From positions 1-64,000 of the forward strand of contig NZ_JAMKMS010000005.1 of the NCBI RefSeq assembly GCF_023634655.1: 64,000 nt of DNA, written 5' to 3'. Source of the DNA: Vibrio methylphosphonaticus (GTDB taxonomy: Bacteria; Pseudomonadota; Gammaproteobacteria; Enterobacterales; Vibrionaceae). Each line of letters begins with the position of its first letter. Positions within the stretch are counted from its first letter, which is position 1. The translations under genes were made by a program, and so were the position numbers. This document shows, piece after piece, positions 1-7,887 of the stretch. A model generated the notes under the pieces. That model was not told the DNA's origin. It did not search any database and worked only from the letters and a program-made list of their open reading frames with translations.

Positions 1-40
1 GAAACAAGCACCGCAAGCGGCAATGAGCCTGCTAGGTTAA
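1..40 (+). CDS. flagellin, C-terminal end only (partial)
   Basis: The window opens inside a gene. The last twelve codons read KQAPQAAMSLLG and then TAA at 38-40. This is almost the same C-terminus as the complete flagellin downstream ([12 protein letters not shown]), so this is the 3' end of a tandem flagellin paralogue. The end forms part of the D0 coiled coil and is needed for export and filament packing. Nothing can be said about the rest of the gene. Confidence 0.85.
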   Translation, partial: KQAPQAAMSLLG

Positions 41-94
41 GCGAGCGAAATAACAAAACGCGTTTAGCCATTGGCATAACAGCGTGTAGATAAT

Positions 95-126
95 AAAAAC
101 CAGGGCGCCATGCTCTGGTTTTTTTG
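95..126 (+). terminator. intrinsic terminator after the first flagellin
   Basis: AAAAACCAG at 95-103 pairs with CTGGTTTTT at 115-123, followed by more T. It separates the two flagellin transcripts. The remaining intergenic bases 127-346 hold an AT-rich stretch and the sigma-28 promoter listed next. Confidence 0.8.
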
Positions 127-232
127 TTTAATAGCAATTAATGAACACTATTCCACTCTTCTTTGTATTTCAGATCAGGATCACATTTGCCCAATCAATT
201 GAATTAATTAGTCAAAAATTATTTTTTTTTGC

Positions 233-259
233 TAAAGGTTCTAAAACCGTCGCCGTTAA
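233..259 (+). promoter_or_regulatory. sigma-28 (FliA) promoter of the flagellin gene
   Basis: TAAA at 233-236, exactly 15 bases, then GCCGTTAA at 252-259. The flagellar sigma-28 consensus is TAAA-N15-GCCGATAA, so the spacing is perfect and one base differs. FliA itself is encoded at 34651. This makes the flagellin a late (class IV) gene, transcribed after the anti-sigma factor FlgM is exported. Confidence 0.85.
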
Positions 260-346
260 AGGGAATGAGAGAAATGATATAGATGTGCCAACGTGAGGTG
301 AGAGACTCGGCGGCCATCTACCTAAAATGCCAAAGGAGATCTATAT

Positions 347-1477
347 ATGGCGATTAATGTAAACACGAATGTGTCTGCAATGACTGCGCAGCGTTATCTA
401 AGTACCGCTGCAGAAAACACAACTAAGTCAATGGAGCGTCTGTCTTCTGGCTACAAAATCAACAGCGCAAAAGATGACGCTGCGGGTCTACAAATCTCAA
501 ACCGTTTGAATTCTCAAAGCCGTGGTTTAGATATGGCAGTGAAAAATGCCAATGACGGTATCTCAATTGCACAAACAGCGGAAGGTGCAATGGATGAGTC
601 TACGAACATCCTACAGCGTATGCGTGACCTTTCCCTACAATCAGCAAATGGTTCTAACTCCAAGTCAGAGCGTGTGGCAATTCAAGAAGAAGTCACGGCG
701 TTAAACGATGAATTAAACCGTATTGCAGAAACCACATCATTTGGTGGCAACCGTCTACTTAACGGCACGTACGGCACTCAATCATTCCAAATCGGTGCAG
801 ATTCCGGTGAAGCAGTAATGCTTTCTATGGGTAACATGCGATCGGATACATCGGGTATGGGTGGCAAGAGTTACGCATCGGAAGAAGGTAAAGATGCAAG
901 CTGGCGTGTGGATGCTGGTGCCGACCTAACAATGAACTACACCAATAAGCAAGGTGAAGAAGTTGAATTGTCGATCAGTGCTAAACAAGGCGATGACATC
1001 GAACAACTGGCGACGTACATCAACGGTCAGAGCGCTGATGTAAAAGCATCGGTAGGTGAAGATGGCAAAATGCAACTGTTCGCAGCGACTCAAAAAGTCG
1101 CTGGTGAGGTTGAATTTGGCGGTAGCCTAGCGTCTGAGTTGACGATCGGCGATGCAAAAGATGTGACGGTAAAAGACATTGATGTGACGTCTGTTGGCGG
1201 CGCTCAAGAAGCGGTAGCGATTATCGATGGCGCACTGAAAAATGTTGATTCAGAGCGTGCTTCTTTAGGTGCGTTCCAGAACCGTTTTGACCATGCGATT
1301 AACAACCTCAGCAACATCAATGAGAACGTAAACGCATCCAATAGCCGTATCAAAGACACGGATTACGCGAAAGAAACAACGGCAATGACGAAGAACCAAA
1401 TCTTGCAACAAGCAAGTACTTCGATCCTTGCACAAGCGAAACAATCGCCTTCAGCTGCATTGAGCTTACTAGGTTAA
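347..1477 (+). CDS. flaA: polar flagellin
   Basis: Filament subunit of 376 aa. Conserved D0/D1 N-terminal region (about 1-165, with the [20 protein letters not shown] stretch) and C-terminal region (about 285-376, ending LSLLG) flank a short variable domain. There is no signal peptide; export is through the flagellar type III system. Strong ribosome site AAAGGAG at 332-338, 8 bases before ATG. It follows another flagellin and precedes flaG. The last flagellin before flaG is called flaA in V. parahaemolyticus-type naming and flaB in V. cholerae, so the symbol is positional. The sigma-28 promoter is at 233-259. Confidence 0.93.
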   Translation: MAINVNTNVSAMTAQRYLSTAAENTTKSMERLSSGYKINSAKDDAAGLQISNRLNSQSRGLDMAVKNANDGISIAQTAEGAMDESTNILQRMRDLSLQSANGSNSKSERVAIQEEVTALNDELNRIAETTSFGGNRLLNGTYGTQSFQIGADSGEAVMLSMGNMRSDTSGMGGKSYASEEGKDASWRVDAGADLTMNYTNKQGEEVELSISAKQGDDIEQLATYINGQSADVKASVGEDGKMQLFAATQKVAGEVEFGGSLASELTIGDAKDVTVKDIDVTSVGGAQEAVAIIDGALKNVDSERASLGAFQNRFDHAINNLSNINENVNASNSRIKDTDYAKETTAMTKNQILQQASTSILAQAKQSPSAALSLLG

Positions 1478-1512
1478 TTCTAGGCAAGACAACCTTAGGC
1501 AAATCGTATTAG

Positions 1513-1538
1513 CGGCTGTCCATGACAGCCGTTGATTT
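1513..1538 (+). terminator. stem-loop after flagellin, weak terminator
   Basis: A perfect 8-bp stem (CGGCTGTC 1513-1520, GACAGCCG 1524-1531) with a 3-base loop is followed by TTGATTT, a poor U-tract. It probably ends or attenuates the abundant flagellin message and may stabilise its 3' end. Confidence 0.55.
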
Positions 1539-1562
1539 CCAATGTTATTTCCATTATTCATT

Positions 1563-1580
1563 TGGATATGAGATGGCATT
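1563..1580 (+). promoter_or_regulatory. possible sigma-54 promoter of flaG
   Basis: TTGG at 1562-1565 and GC at 1576-1577 have the exact 10-base spacing of a -24/-12 promoter, but the -12 element reads TGGCA rather than TTGCA and the bases after GG are not the usual CAC. It lies about 45 bases before flaG. This is much weaker than the other four sigma-54 sites in the window; flaG could instead be read through from the flagellin. Confidence 0.25.
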
Positions 1581-1611
1581 GGGCAATTAAGGTTAGAAAC
1601 GGGAGACTGTT

Positions 1612-2073
1612 ATGGATATTTCATCCTACGCATCGAACATTCAGCCTTTTGCCTCTTCTAGTGGCACAGAAATTGCTTCAAAGAATACAACAAGTGCATC
1701 AACGCAAGGGAAGTCTAATGAGGTATTGGCGAGCAAATTAGCGCCAAACCAGACAGTCAACCCTAGCAAAAAAGTCGAGAGTGAAGCCTTATCAAGTGAT
1801 ATGACTTCCGAAGTTATTCAGCAGATTGCCAAAGAGCGCCGAGATCTTAATGATGTCGAGCGTGAAAAAATGGTGGAACGTTTGGATGAGTTTTTAACCA
1901 CGTTGAATACGAGTTTATCGATTCGAATGGATGAAGATTCAGGACGTCATATTGTCACTATTATCGCAAACGATACAGGCGAGATTATCCGCCAGGTACC
2001 TGATGAAGACTTACTCGTCGTACTCGAGCGCCTTGAAAAACACGCCTCTGTCAGTATTGATATGCGAGTTTAA
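1612..2073 (+). CDS. flaG: FlaG flagellar protein
   Basis: 153 aa. A Ser/Thr-rich, poorly conserved N-terminal half is followed by the FlaG domain (about 65-150: a helical segment, then SLSIRMDEDSGRHIVTII and a GEIIRQVPDEDLL strand-helix motif). FlaG proteins affect filament length or stability; the mechanism is not settled. GGGAG lies about 8 bases before ATG. First gene of a probable flaG-fliD-fliT-fliS unit. Confidence 0.9.
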   Translation: MDISSYASNIQPFASSSGTEIASKNTTSASTQGKSNEVLASKLAPNQTVNPSKKVESEALSSDMTSEVIQQIAKERRDLNDVEREKMVERLDEFLTTLNTSLSIRMDEDSGRHIVTIIANDTGEIIRQVPDEDLLVVLERLEKHASVSIDMRV

Positions 2074-2134
2074 TTGAATACGTCACGCGTGAGTGTATTG
2101 CGTGACGATCGTGTATTACTTTTGAAGTGGTTTG

Positions 2135-4099
2135 GTGAATATGGGCCCGATAGGGATGTCTTCTGGCATGGATATCAATTCCATGGTGAGCAAAATAGTC
2201 AACGCAGAGCGTGTGCCTAAACAGCAACGTATTGACTTTGAGCGCACTAAAATTGATTCCAGTATCAGTGCCTATGGGCGGCTCAGAGAGTCACTAGATA
2301 CAATGAAAAACCTAATGGCAAACTTTCGTCAGGAAAAAGCGTTTGCAGTACGCAGCGTAGATACTTCTGAAGAGGGTATTGTCACAGCAACAGCTTCAAC
2401 TGAAGCGATTGCTGGCAAATATGCAGTCGATGTATTGCAACTTGCCCAGAGCCATAAAGTGGCGTCTGACGTGGTACCAGAAGATACTCGTTTTGGGCCC
2501 GGCAAGTTGCAAATTTCCCTTGGCGAAGACAGCTTCGACCTTTCCTTAGGCAAACACTCCAAACTGATTGATGTCGTTCGAGCGATCAATGGCTCTCGAG
2601 ATAACCCCGGCATTCGAGCCTCTATCATTAAAGATATGAATGGCCCTCGCTTAATTGTTGCCGCCAACCAATCTGGCGCTGAGAAAAGTATTCTTATCAA
2701 CGTCGAGGCAGAGCCAGGCGATGACTTGTATCGCTTTGAATATAAGACGATAGAACAGCGCGTCAAACAACTTGAAAGCGCACAATCCGAAGCACTTGCC
2801 CTACTAGGGTTGCCCCCTCAAGATAGCTCAGAGCCAACGCAGGATGCGCTGAACAGTGATGATCCGAGCCTACAAGCTCAACAAACTGAAGACGCACGCG
2901 TTGCTGAAGGTGGACAGATTGAGGACGGTGAAGGTGTAAAGGAAGACGGAGGCGCCCCTAACCCAACGGCGAAAGAGGCAAACTCTGGCCGCCCTGAAGA
3001 TACCATACCGGGTTGGACGGAAACGGCATCAGGCACTCTGATGGATTCGTATCAAGCACCGGAACCTGAGCAGGATGAAAAAGCATTAGAAAAATCCAAA
3101 GAGGTACCAGGTTGGAGTAATACCGCTTCAGGTACATTAACTGACTCCTATGTCACGCCAAAAGAGGCGCAAGCTAAATTAGAGCAAGAGCTTGAAGCTG
3201 AGAAAGCAGCCATCGCGAAAGCTGTCGCAGAAGCCGATATGACAGAAGCAGAAGCGAAAAAGATCGAACGCGACAAACTCACCCCAGAAGAGCGTGAGCG
3301 AATTGAAAAAGTTGAGACAGCGCAAGCTGAACTTGCAGAAGCACAGCGTTCACTGCAAGTCTACAAAGGCATGGCAGAAGTACAAGGTGCACAAGACTCT
3401 ATTGTGGTGCTTGATGGTGTCGCTGAGCTTGCAAGCAGCAATAACGTTATTGAAGACGCGATTGAAGGTGTGGATCTGACGTTGAAGGGAACGACTCAAC
3501 CAGGAGAGCGTCCTGCGGAAATTGGTGTCGAATATGATAGGCAAAGTGTTCGCGCTGATATTGAGCAGTTTGTTGCCGCTTATAACCAGTTCTATCAAGT
3601 CTCCGCCGACCTTGCAAAAGTCGACCCGGCAACGGGCCAGGTGGGGCCACTGTCCGGTGACAGCGTAGTTCGTAGCGCTGATTCTCGCTTAAAAAGTGTC
3701 TTTTCGAGTGCCGTTGAAGGGGCGCCGGATGATCTGAAAACCTTGACTGAGTTTGGTATTACGACCACCAGGCAGGGTAACCTAGAGATCAATTATCAGA
3801 TGCTTGATAAGCAGCTCAATAATAACTTCACTAAACTGGAAGATTTCTTTGGCGGCAACAATGGTTTTGCTAAAAAGGTTGAAGATGCGATTCATAGCAT
3901 GACTGGCGTGACGGGGTCGATTCGGACCCGTGAGAAAAGCCTGACTGAAAGAAACTACAGTTTAAACGATGATCAAACTACGTTAAATCGACGCATGGAA
4001 GGGTTAGAAAAACGAACCCATGATAAATTTGCCGCGATGCAAGATGCGACTGGAAAGATGCAATCCCAGCTAGCTGGCATGATGAATGCGTTGTCTTGA
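2135..4099 (+). CDS. fliD: FliD flagellar hook-associated protein 2 (filament cap)
   Basis: Cap protein at the filament tip that promotes flagellin folding and insertion. N-terminal FliD domain about 5-105 (GPIGMSSGMDINSMVSKIV) and C-terminal FliD domain about 420-645. At 654 aa it is much longer than enteric FliD, because of an acidic, Pro/Glu-rich insertion (about 225-385). That insertion contains two copies of a PGW-(S/T)-x-TASGTL-x-DSY motif at 292-306 and 325-339. Start: GTG 2135 gives MNMGPIGM and has AGTGG just upstream. TTG 2132 is too close to that site and ATG 2141 is an alternative. Called flaH in some Vibrio literature. Confidence 0.93.
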   Translation: MNMGPIGMSSGMDINSMVSKIVNAERVPKQQRIDFERTKIDSSISAYGRLRESLDTMKNLMANFRQEKAFAVRSVDTSEEGIVTATASTEAIAGKYAVDVLQLAQSHKVASDVVPEDTRFGPGKLQISLGEDSFDLSLGKHSKLIDVVRAINGSRDNPGIRASIIKDMNGPRLIVAANQSGAEKSILINVEAEPGDDLYRFEYKTIEQRVKQLESAQSEALALLGLPPQDSSEPTQDALNSDDPSLQAQQTEDARVAEGGQIEDGEGVKEDGGAPNPTAKEANSGRPEDTIPGWTETASGTLMDSYQAPEPEQDEKALEKSKEVPGWSNTASGTLTDSYVTPKEAQAKLEQELEAEKAAIAKAVAEADMTEAEAKKIERDKLTPEERERIEKVETAQAELAEAQRSLQVYKGMAEVQGAQDSIVVLDGVAELASSNNVIEDAIEGVDLTLKGTTQPGERPAEIGVEYDRQSVRADIEQFVAAYNQFYQVSADLAKVDPATGQVGPLSGDSVVRSADSRLKSVFSSAVEGAPDDLKTLTEFGITTTRQGNLEINYQMLDKQLNNNFTKLEDFFGGNNGFAKKVEDAIHSMTGVTGSIRTREKSLTERNYSLNDDQTTLNRRMEGLEKRTHDKFAAMQDATGKMQSQLAGMMNALS

Positions 4100-4219
4100 T
4101 TTTTAGGAGTTAGTGGCCTTTGAGACGCAATAAACCAAAGCCGCGAGTAAATGGGCAATGGTTAGCTGAGTGATGTGATGAATACAAGGTATTGTTAATG
4201 AAAGAAAAAGGCAGGATGA

Positions 4220-4522
4220 GTGACGATATTTGATCGACTGCGTGATACAGATCACCAATTATTATCGCATTTAGATAATCTTGAGCTAAATACTGAAGAA
4301 ATTCATGCCTTGGTCGATATAAGAGAACAGATCATCAATACGTTGATTGTCGCTTGTGAGCGCAATCCTCGTTTAAAGCAGAGTGAAGAATGGCGTTTAG
4401 CGGTGGAAGAAACCAAGCTGGTCACCGCAAAGATGCATTCTAAAACCGAACAATTGGGACTGTCACTGCGAAAATTCCGACACGGTAAAAAGTCGCTGCA
4501 GCAGTACCAAAAATTTATTTGA
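4220..4522 (+). CDS. flaI: FlaI, FliT-like flagellar protein
   Basis: 100 aa, helical and highly charged. It sits between fliD and fliS where enterics have the FliD chaperone FliT, and where Vibrio has flaI. Sequence alone shows only a helical bundle-like pattern; the chaperone role is inferred from position and size. The start is GTG at 4220 with AGGATGA just upstream. An ATG at 4216 is out of frame and stops after five codons. Seven bases separate its stop from the start codon cluster of fliS. Confidence 0.75.
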   Translation: MTIFDRLRDTDHQLLSHLDNLELNTEEIHALVDIREQIINTLIVACERNPRLKQSEEWRLAVEETKLVTAKMHSKTEQLGLSLRKFRHGKKSLQQYQKFI

Positions 4523-4532
4523 GAGGATAGTG

Positions 4533-4943
4533 ATGCGTGGTTCATTACAAGCATATAAGAAAGTATCAGTAGACAGCCAACTAAGTGCTGCCTCACCGCA
4601 CAAAGTTATCCAGATGTTGATGGGTGGGGCCATTGAAAGGCTAATTCAAGCAAAAGCGGCGATGCAACAAGGCAATATTCCTGTTAAAGGTGAGCGCATT
4701 GGTAAAGCTTTAGACATCATCATCGCACTACGTAGTTGTTTATCAATGGATGATGGTGGTGACATTGCTAAGAATCTTGATCAATTATATGAGTTCATGA
4801 TCGCTCAGATTACCGAAGCGAATCATGAGAATAACCCTCAACCGATCGACGACGTTATCGACATTATTAGAGAAATTAAATCTGCTTGGGATCAGATCCC
4901 GACAGGTTTCCACAATCTTACTGCCGAAGAGGTAGGGATTTAA
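4533..4943 (+). CDS. fliS: FliS flagellin export chaperone
   Basis: 136 aa four-helix chaperone that binds the flagellin C-terminus in the cytoplasm and prevents premature polymerisation. Recognised by the N-terminal SLQAYKKVSVDSQL and SPHKVIQMLMGGAIERL stretches. ATG 4533 is preferred over GTG 4530, because AGAGGA at 4522-4527 is then 5 bases away. Called flaJ in some Vibrio maps. It is followed by a clear terminator, closing the flaG-fliS unit. Confidence 0.94.
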   Translation: MRGSLQAYKKVSVDSQLSAASPHKVIQMLMGGAIERLIQAKAAMQQGNIPVKGERIGKALDIIIALRSCLSMDDGGDIAKNLDQLYEFMIAQITEANHENNPQPIDDVIDIIREIKSAWDQIPTGFHNLTAEEVGI

Positions 4944-5008
4944 GCGGAATTAACCTCATAATCTCGTCGCGATGAAGTTGCCTTATAAGGTTAGAGTCAA
5001 TAGAATAG

Positions 5009-5039
5009 ACGCCACTTATATGCCAGGTGGCGTTTTTTG
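5009..5039 (+). terminator. intrinsic terminator after fliS
   Basis: ACGCCACTT (5009-5017) pairs with AGGTGGCGT (5025-5033), one G-T wobble, followed by TTTTT. The segment 5040-5169 up to flrA has no convincing -35/-10 pair that I can name. Confidence 0.88.
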
Positions 5040-5169
5040 TCTCTAATTACTTATTTTATAAAATAAATTCTATAGGTGAGTAGTTGAATACGTGCAGTCT
5101 CATAGGCTCAGTATGACAGATATTTGACGCTATGTTGGTCGTACTTTATCGAGGCAACAATCTCAAAAA

Positions 5170-6630
5170 ATGCATGACTTAGCTAAACTACTCGTCATCG
5201 CTGACGATAAGCAAATTCGAACCAACCTAAATACCATTTTAGAGTTTGTCGGCGAACATTGTGTCACCATCCCTTCGAGTGACATACAACAAGTCGATTG
5301 GTCGCTAGCTTGGTCAGGGTGTATTGTAGGCGCGTTGACACATCCTACGTTTTCTGACGCCCTATTAACCCAACTGTCTCGTTCTAATCATATCCCATTG
5401 TTAGTCACTAGTGAGTTCACAGGCGCGGTTGAGCCACTCACCAACTATGTTGGCGAACTTGAGCTTCCCTTAAACTATCCCCAACTCAGTGATGCATTGC
5501 GTCATTGCCAAGAATTCCTGGGTCGAAAAGGGGTTCAAGTACCATCAAATACTCGGAAAAACACACTGTTTCGAAGCCTTGTGGGCCAAAGCAAGGGTAT
5601 TCAAGATGTGAGACATCTTATCGAGCAGGTTGCGGGCTCCGAAGCGAACGTTCTCATTTTAGGTGAGTCTGGTACGGGTAAAGAAGTGGTTGCGCGTAAT
5701 ATTCATTACCACTCGAGCCGTCGGGGTGGACCTTTCGTCCCAATTAACTGCGGCGCAATTCCCCCCGATTTATTAGAAAGTGAACTGTTTGGCCATGAAA
5801 AAGGCGCGTTTACGGGAGCCATTACTGCCCGAAAGGGTCGATTTGAGTTGGCTGACGGTGGGACGCTATTCTTGGACGAAATTGGTGATATGCCAATGTC
5901 GATGCAAGTGAAATTATTGCGTGTATTGCAAGAGCGTGTTTTTGAGCGCGTTGGTGGCACGTCGGTTATTAAAGCCAATGTTCGTATTGTCGCCGCGACC
6001 CACCGTAATTTAGAAAGCATGATTCAACTTGGTCACTTTCGTGAAGACCTGTTTTATCGATTAAATGTATTCCCAATCGAAATGCCTTCGCTACATGATC
6101 GTAAAGAAGACATTCCATTGTTGCTGCAAGAGTTATTGACACGCTTAGAGGCGGAAGGTGGCCAGCCCATCCGGTTTTCGCCTCGGTCTGTCAACTCGCT
6201 GATGGAACATGATTGGCCTGGAAACGTACGTGAACTGGCGAACTTAGTCGAGCGGATGGTTATTCTGTATCCAAATAGTTTGGTAGATGTTAACCACCTT
6301 CCGGTGAAGTACCGCTATAGTGATATCCCTGAATTTCAACCAGAAACGAATATCTATAAAACCGTCGAAGAACAAGAGCGTGACGCATTAGAGAGTATTT
6401 TTTCTGATAACTTTTGTATCGATGAGCCAGAAATTGGTGATGAGCATATGCCGCAAGCATTGCCTCCAGAAGGCGTAAACCTGAAAGAGATGTTAGCGGA
6501 TTTAGAAGTGAACATGATTAATCAGGCTTTGGATGCGCAAGACGGGATTGTCGCGCGTGCCGCTGACATGTTAGGGATGAGACGAACGACGCTAGTTGAA
6601 AAAATGCGCAAGTACAACCTCAACCGCTAA
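5170..6630 (+). CDS. flrA: FlrA, sigma-54 master activator of flagellar genes
   Basis: 486 aa, FleQ/FlrA family enhancer-binding protein. Receiver-like FleQ domain about 7-115 without a phosphoacceptor Asp pocket. AAA+ domain about 135-365 with Walker A GESGTGKE at 165-172, sigma-54 contact loop GAFTGA at 212-217 and Walker B LFLDEIGD. Fis-type helix-turn-helix at about 445-485. R135 and R176, reported as c-di-GMP-binding residues in V. cholerae FlrA, are present at the same numbers. It is expected to activate class II promoters (flrBC, fliE and flhA here). No strong ribosome site; GAGG lies about 16 bases upstream. Confidence 0.96.
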   Translation: MHDLAKLLVIADDKQIRTNLNTILEFVGEHCVTIPSSDIQQVDWSLAWSGCIVGALTHPTFSDALLTQLSRSNHIPLLVTSEFTGAVEPLTNYVGELELPLNYPQLSDALRHCQEFLGRKGVQVPSNTRKNTLFRSLVGQSKGIQDVRHLIEQVAGSEANVLILGESGTGKEVVARNIHYHSSRRGGPFVPINCGAIPPDLLESELFGHEKGAFTGAITARKGRFELADGGTLFLDEIGDMPMSMQVKLLRVLQERVFERVGGTSVIKANVRIVAATHRNLESMIQLGHFREDLFYRLNVFPIEMPSLHDRKEDIPLLLQELLTRLEAEGGQPIRFSPRSVNSLMEHDWPGNVRELANLVERMVILYPNSLVDVNHLPVKYRYSDIPEFQPETNIYKTVEEQERDALESIFSDNFCIDEPEIGDEHMPQALPPEGVNLKEMLADLEVNMINQALDAQDGIVARAADMLGMRRTTLVEKMRKYNLNR

Positions 6631-6695
6631 CGTGATGCTCTTCACGCCAATTTAGCGATCGGCATTTTTTTGACGCTCCTAATTTGAATAAAAAC

Positions 6696-6744
6696 AAAAA
6701 CTTAAGCCTGGTATGCTTCTTGCATTCTCAGGCTTAAGTTTTTT
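6696..6744 (+). terminator. long-stem intrinsic terminator after flrA
   Basis: A perfect 15-bp inverted repeat: AAAAACTTAAGCCTG (6696-6710) and its complement (6729-6743), 18-base loop, with the T-run provided by the right arm. It ends the flrA transcript. The loop contains the sigma-54 promoter of flrBC (next entry). Confidence 0.85.
6709..6725 (+). promoter_or_regulatory. sigma-54 promoter of flrBC
   Basis: TGGTATG-CTTC-TTGCAT, with GG at 6710-6711 and GC at 6722-6723 (10 bases apart, as required). Transcription should start near 6735. In V. cholerae, flrBC is a class II operon dependent on sigma-54 and FlrA. The site lies across the last stem pair and the loop of the flrA terminator. Confidence 0.88.
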
Positions 6745-6807
6745 ATGGAACTGTATGTTCTAAACGTGTAGCTATTGCTAATTGGAATAAAAAGGAATGC
6801 CTCACTT

Positions 6808-7887
6808 ATGAATCAGTCGTCGAGTGACGCCATAGAGCCAAGCAATGAACCCTCTTCCTCGCATTTGGATTCTTTAGAGTCTCAGGTTGAACGGTATCAA
6901 CAAGTGATAGAGGCGATGCCCGCGGGAGTCATACTACTGGACACCCAGGGGGTTGTAAGGGAAGCGAATCCAGAGGCTCACCGTATTCTAGAACTACCGT
7001 TAGTGGGACAGAAATGGTTTCACCTTATTCAGGTTGTTTTTGACCCGAAAGAAGATGATGGACACGAAGTGTCGTTACGTAATGGCCGTAAAGTGCGCTT
7101 AGCTATTTCAGCGTCTTCGACGGGTCAGTTGATCTTGATTACGGATCTAACTGAGACGAGGTTGTTACAATCAAGAGTAAGTGACTTGCAGCGTTTATCG
7201 TCTCTCGGTCGAATGGTCGCGTCCTTAGCTCATCAGGTGCGCACGCCGCTGTCTAGCGCGATGCTTTATGCCTCAAATCTGGGTGCTCCTAACCTCAATG
7301 ATGCGACACGCTCGCGTTTTCAGGTGAAATTAGTAGACCGTCTGCATGACTTAGAGAAGCAAGTGAATGATATGTTGTTATTTGCCAAAGGCGGTGACAA
7401 CAAAGTGGTACAACGCTTTACGTTGAAAGATCTCGTCGCAGAGTTTCAGCCAATGATTGAGACCACGATCAAAAGTAATGCTATTGATTACTTTATTGAA
7501 GTAGAACACGAAGAAGTAGAGTTACTTGGGAACGCGAATGCGATAGCTTCAGCACTGAGTAACTTAGTGCTCAACGCAGTACAGATTAGCGGTAAAGAGT
7601 CGCAAGTTGATGTGTTCTTTCGCCCTGTTAATGATGAATTGAAGATTTCGATTCAGGACAATGGGCCTGGTATTCCTAAGGCGATCCAACAACGAATAAT
7701 GGAACCATTCTTTACCACCCGCTCGCAAGGTACCGGACTGGGGCTTGCAGTGGTTCAAATGGTTTGTCGTGCACATGAAGGCCGACTTGAATTGATATCG
7801 GAAGAAGGCGAGGGTGCGTGCTTTACCATGTGCTTGCCCCTTACCGAGATATCATCTTCTGACGCAAAAAATGAAGGACTAGAATAA
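6808..7887 (+). CDS. flrB: FlrB, sensor histidine kinase of the flagellar cascade
   Basis: 359 aa, no transmembrane segment, so a cytoplasmic kinase. PAS domain about 30-125, HisKA with phospho-His H142 in LAHQVRTPLS, HATPase with N box (NLVLNAVQ), G1 box (DNGPGIP) and G2 box (GTGLGLAVV). It phosphorylates FlrC. Start ATG 6808 with AAAAGGA 11 bases upstream; a TTG further upstream at 6775 would add residues unlike the family. The stop overlaps the flrC start by one base (TAATG), implying coupled translation. Confidence 0.95.
   Translation: MNQSSSDAIEPSNEPSSSHLDSLESQVERYQQVIEAMPAGVILLDTQGVVREANPEAHRILELPLVGQKWFHLIQVVFDPKEDDGHEVSLRNGRKVRLAISASSTGQLILITDLTETRLLQSRVSDLQRLSSLGRMVASLAHQVRTPLSSAMLYASNLGAPNLNDATRSRFQVKLVDRLHDLEKQVNDMLLFAKGGDNKVVQRFTLKDLVAEFQPMIETTIKSNAIDYFIEVEHEEVELLGNANAIASALSNLVLNAVQISGKESQVDVFFRPVNDELKISIQDNGPGIPKAIQQRIMEPFFTTRSQGTGLGLAVVQMVCRAHEGRLELISEEGEGACFTMCLPLTEISSSDAKNEGLE

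Noticed and set aside
1532..1741. 69-codon frame overlapping the start of flaG
   Set aside because: It overlaps flaG in another frame and begins at the flagellin stem-loop; flaG has the clear family match and ribosome site.
6775..6807. upstream TTG start for flrB
   Set aside because: It has no ribosome site at proper distance, while ATG 6808 follows AAAAGGA and gives a family-like N-terminus.
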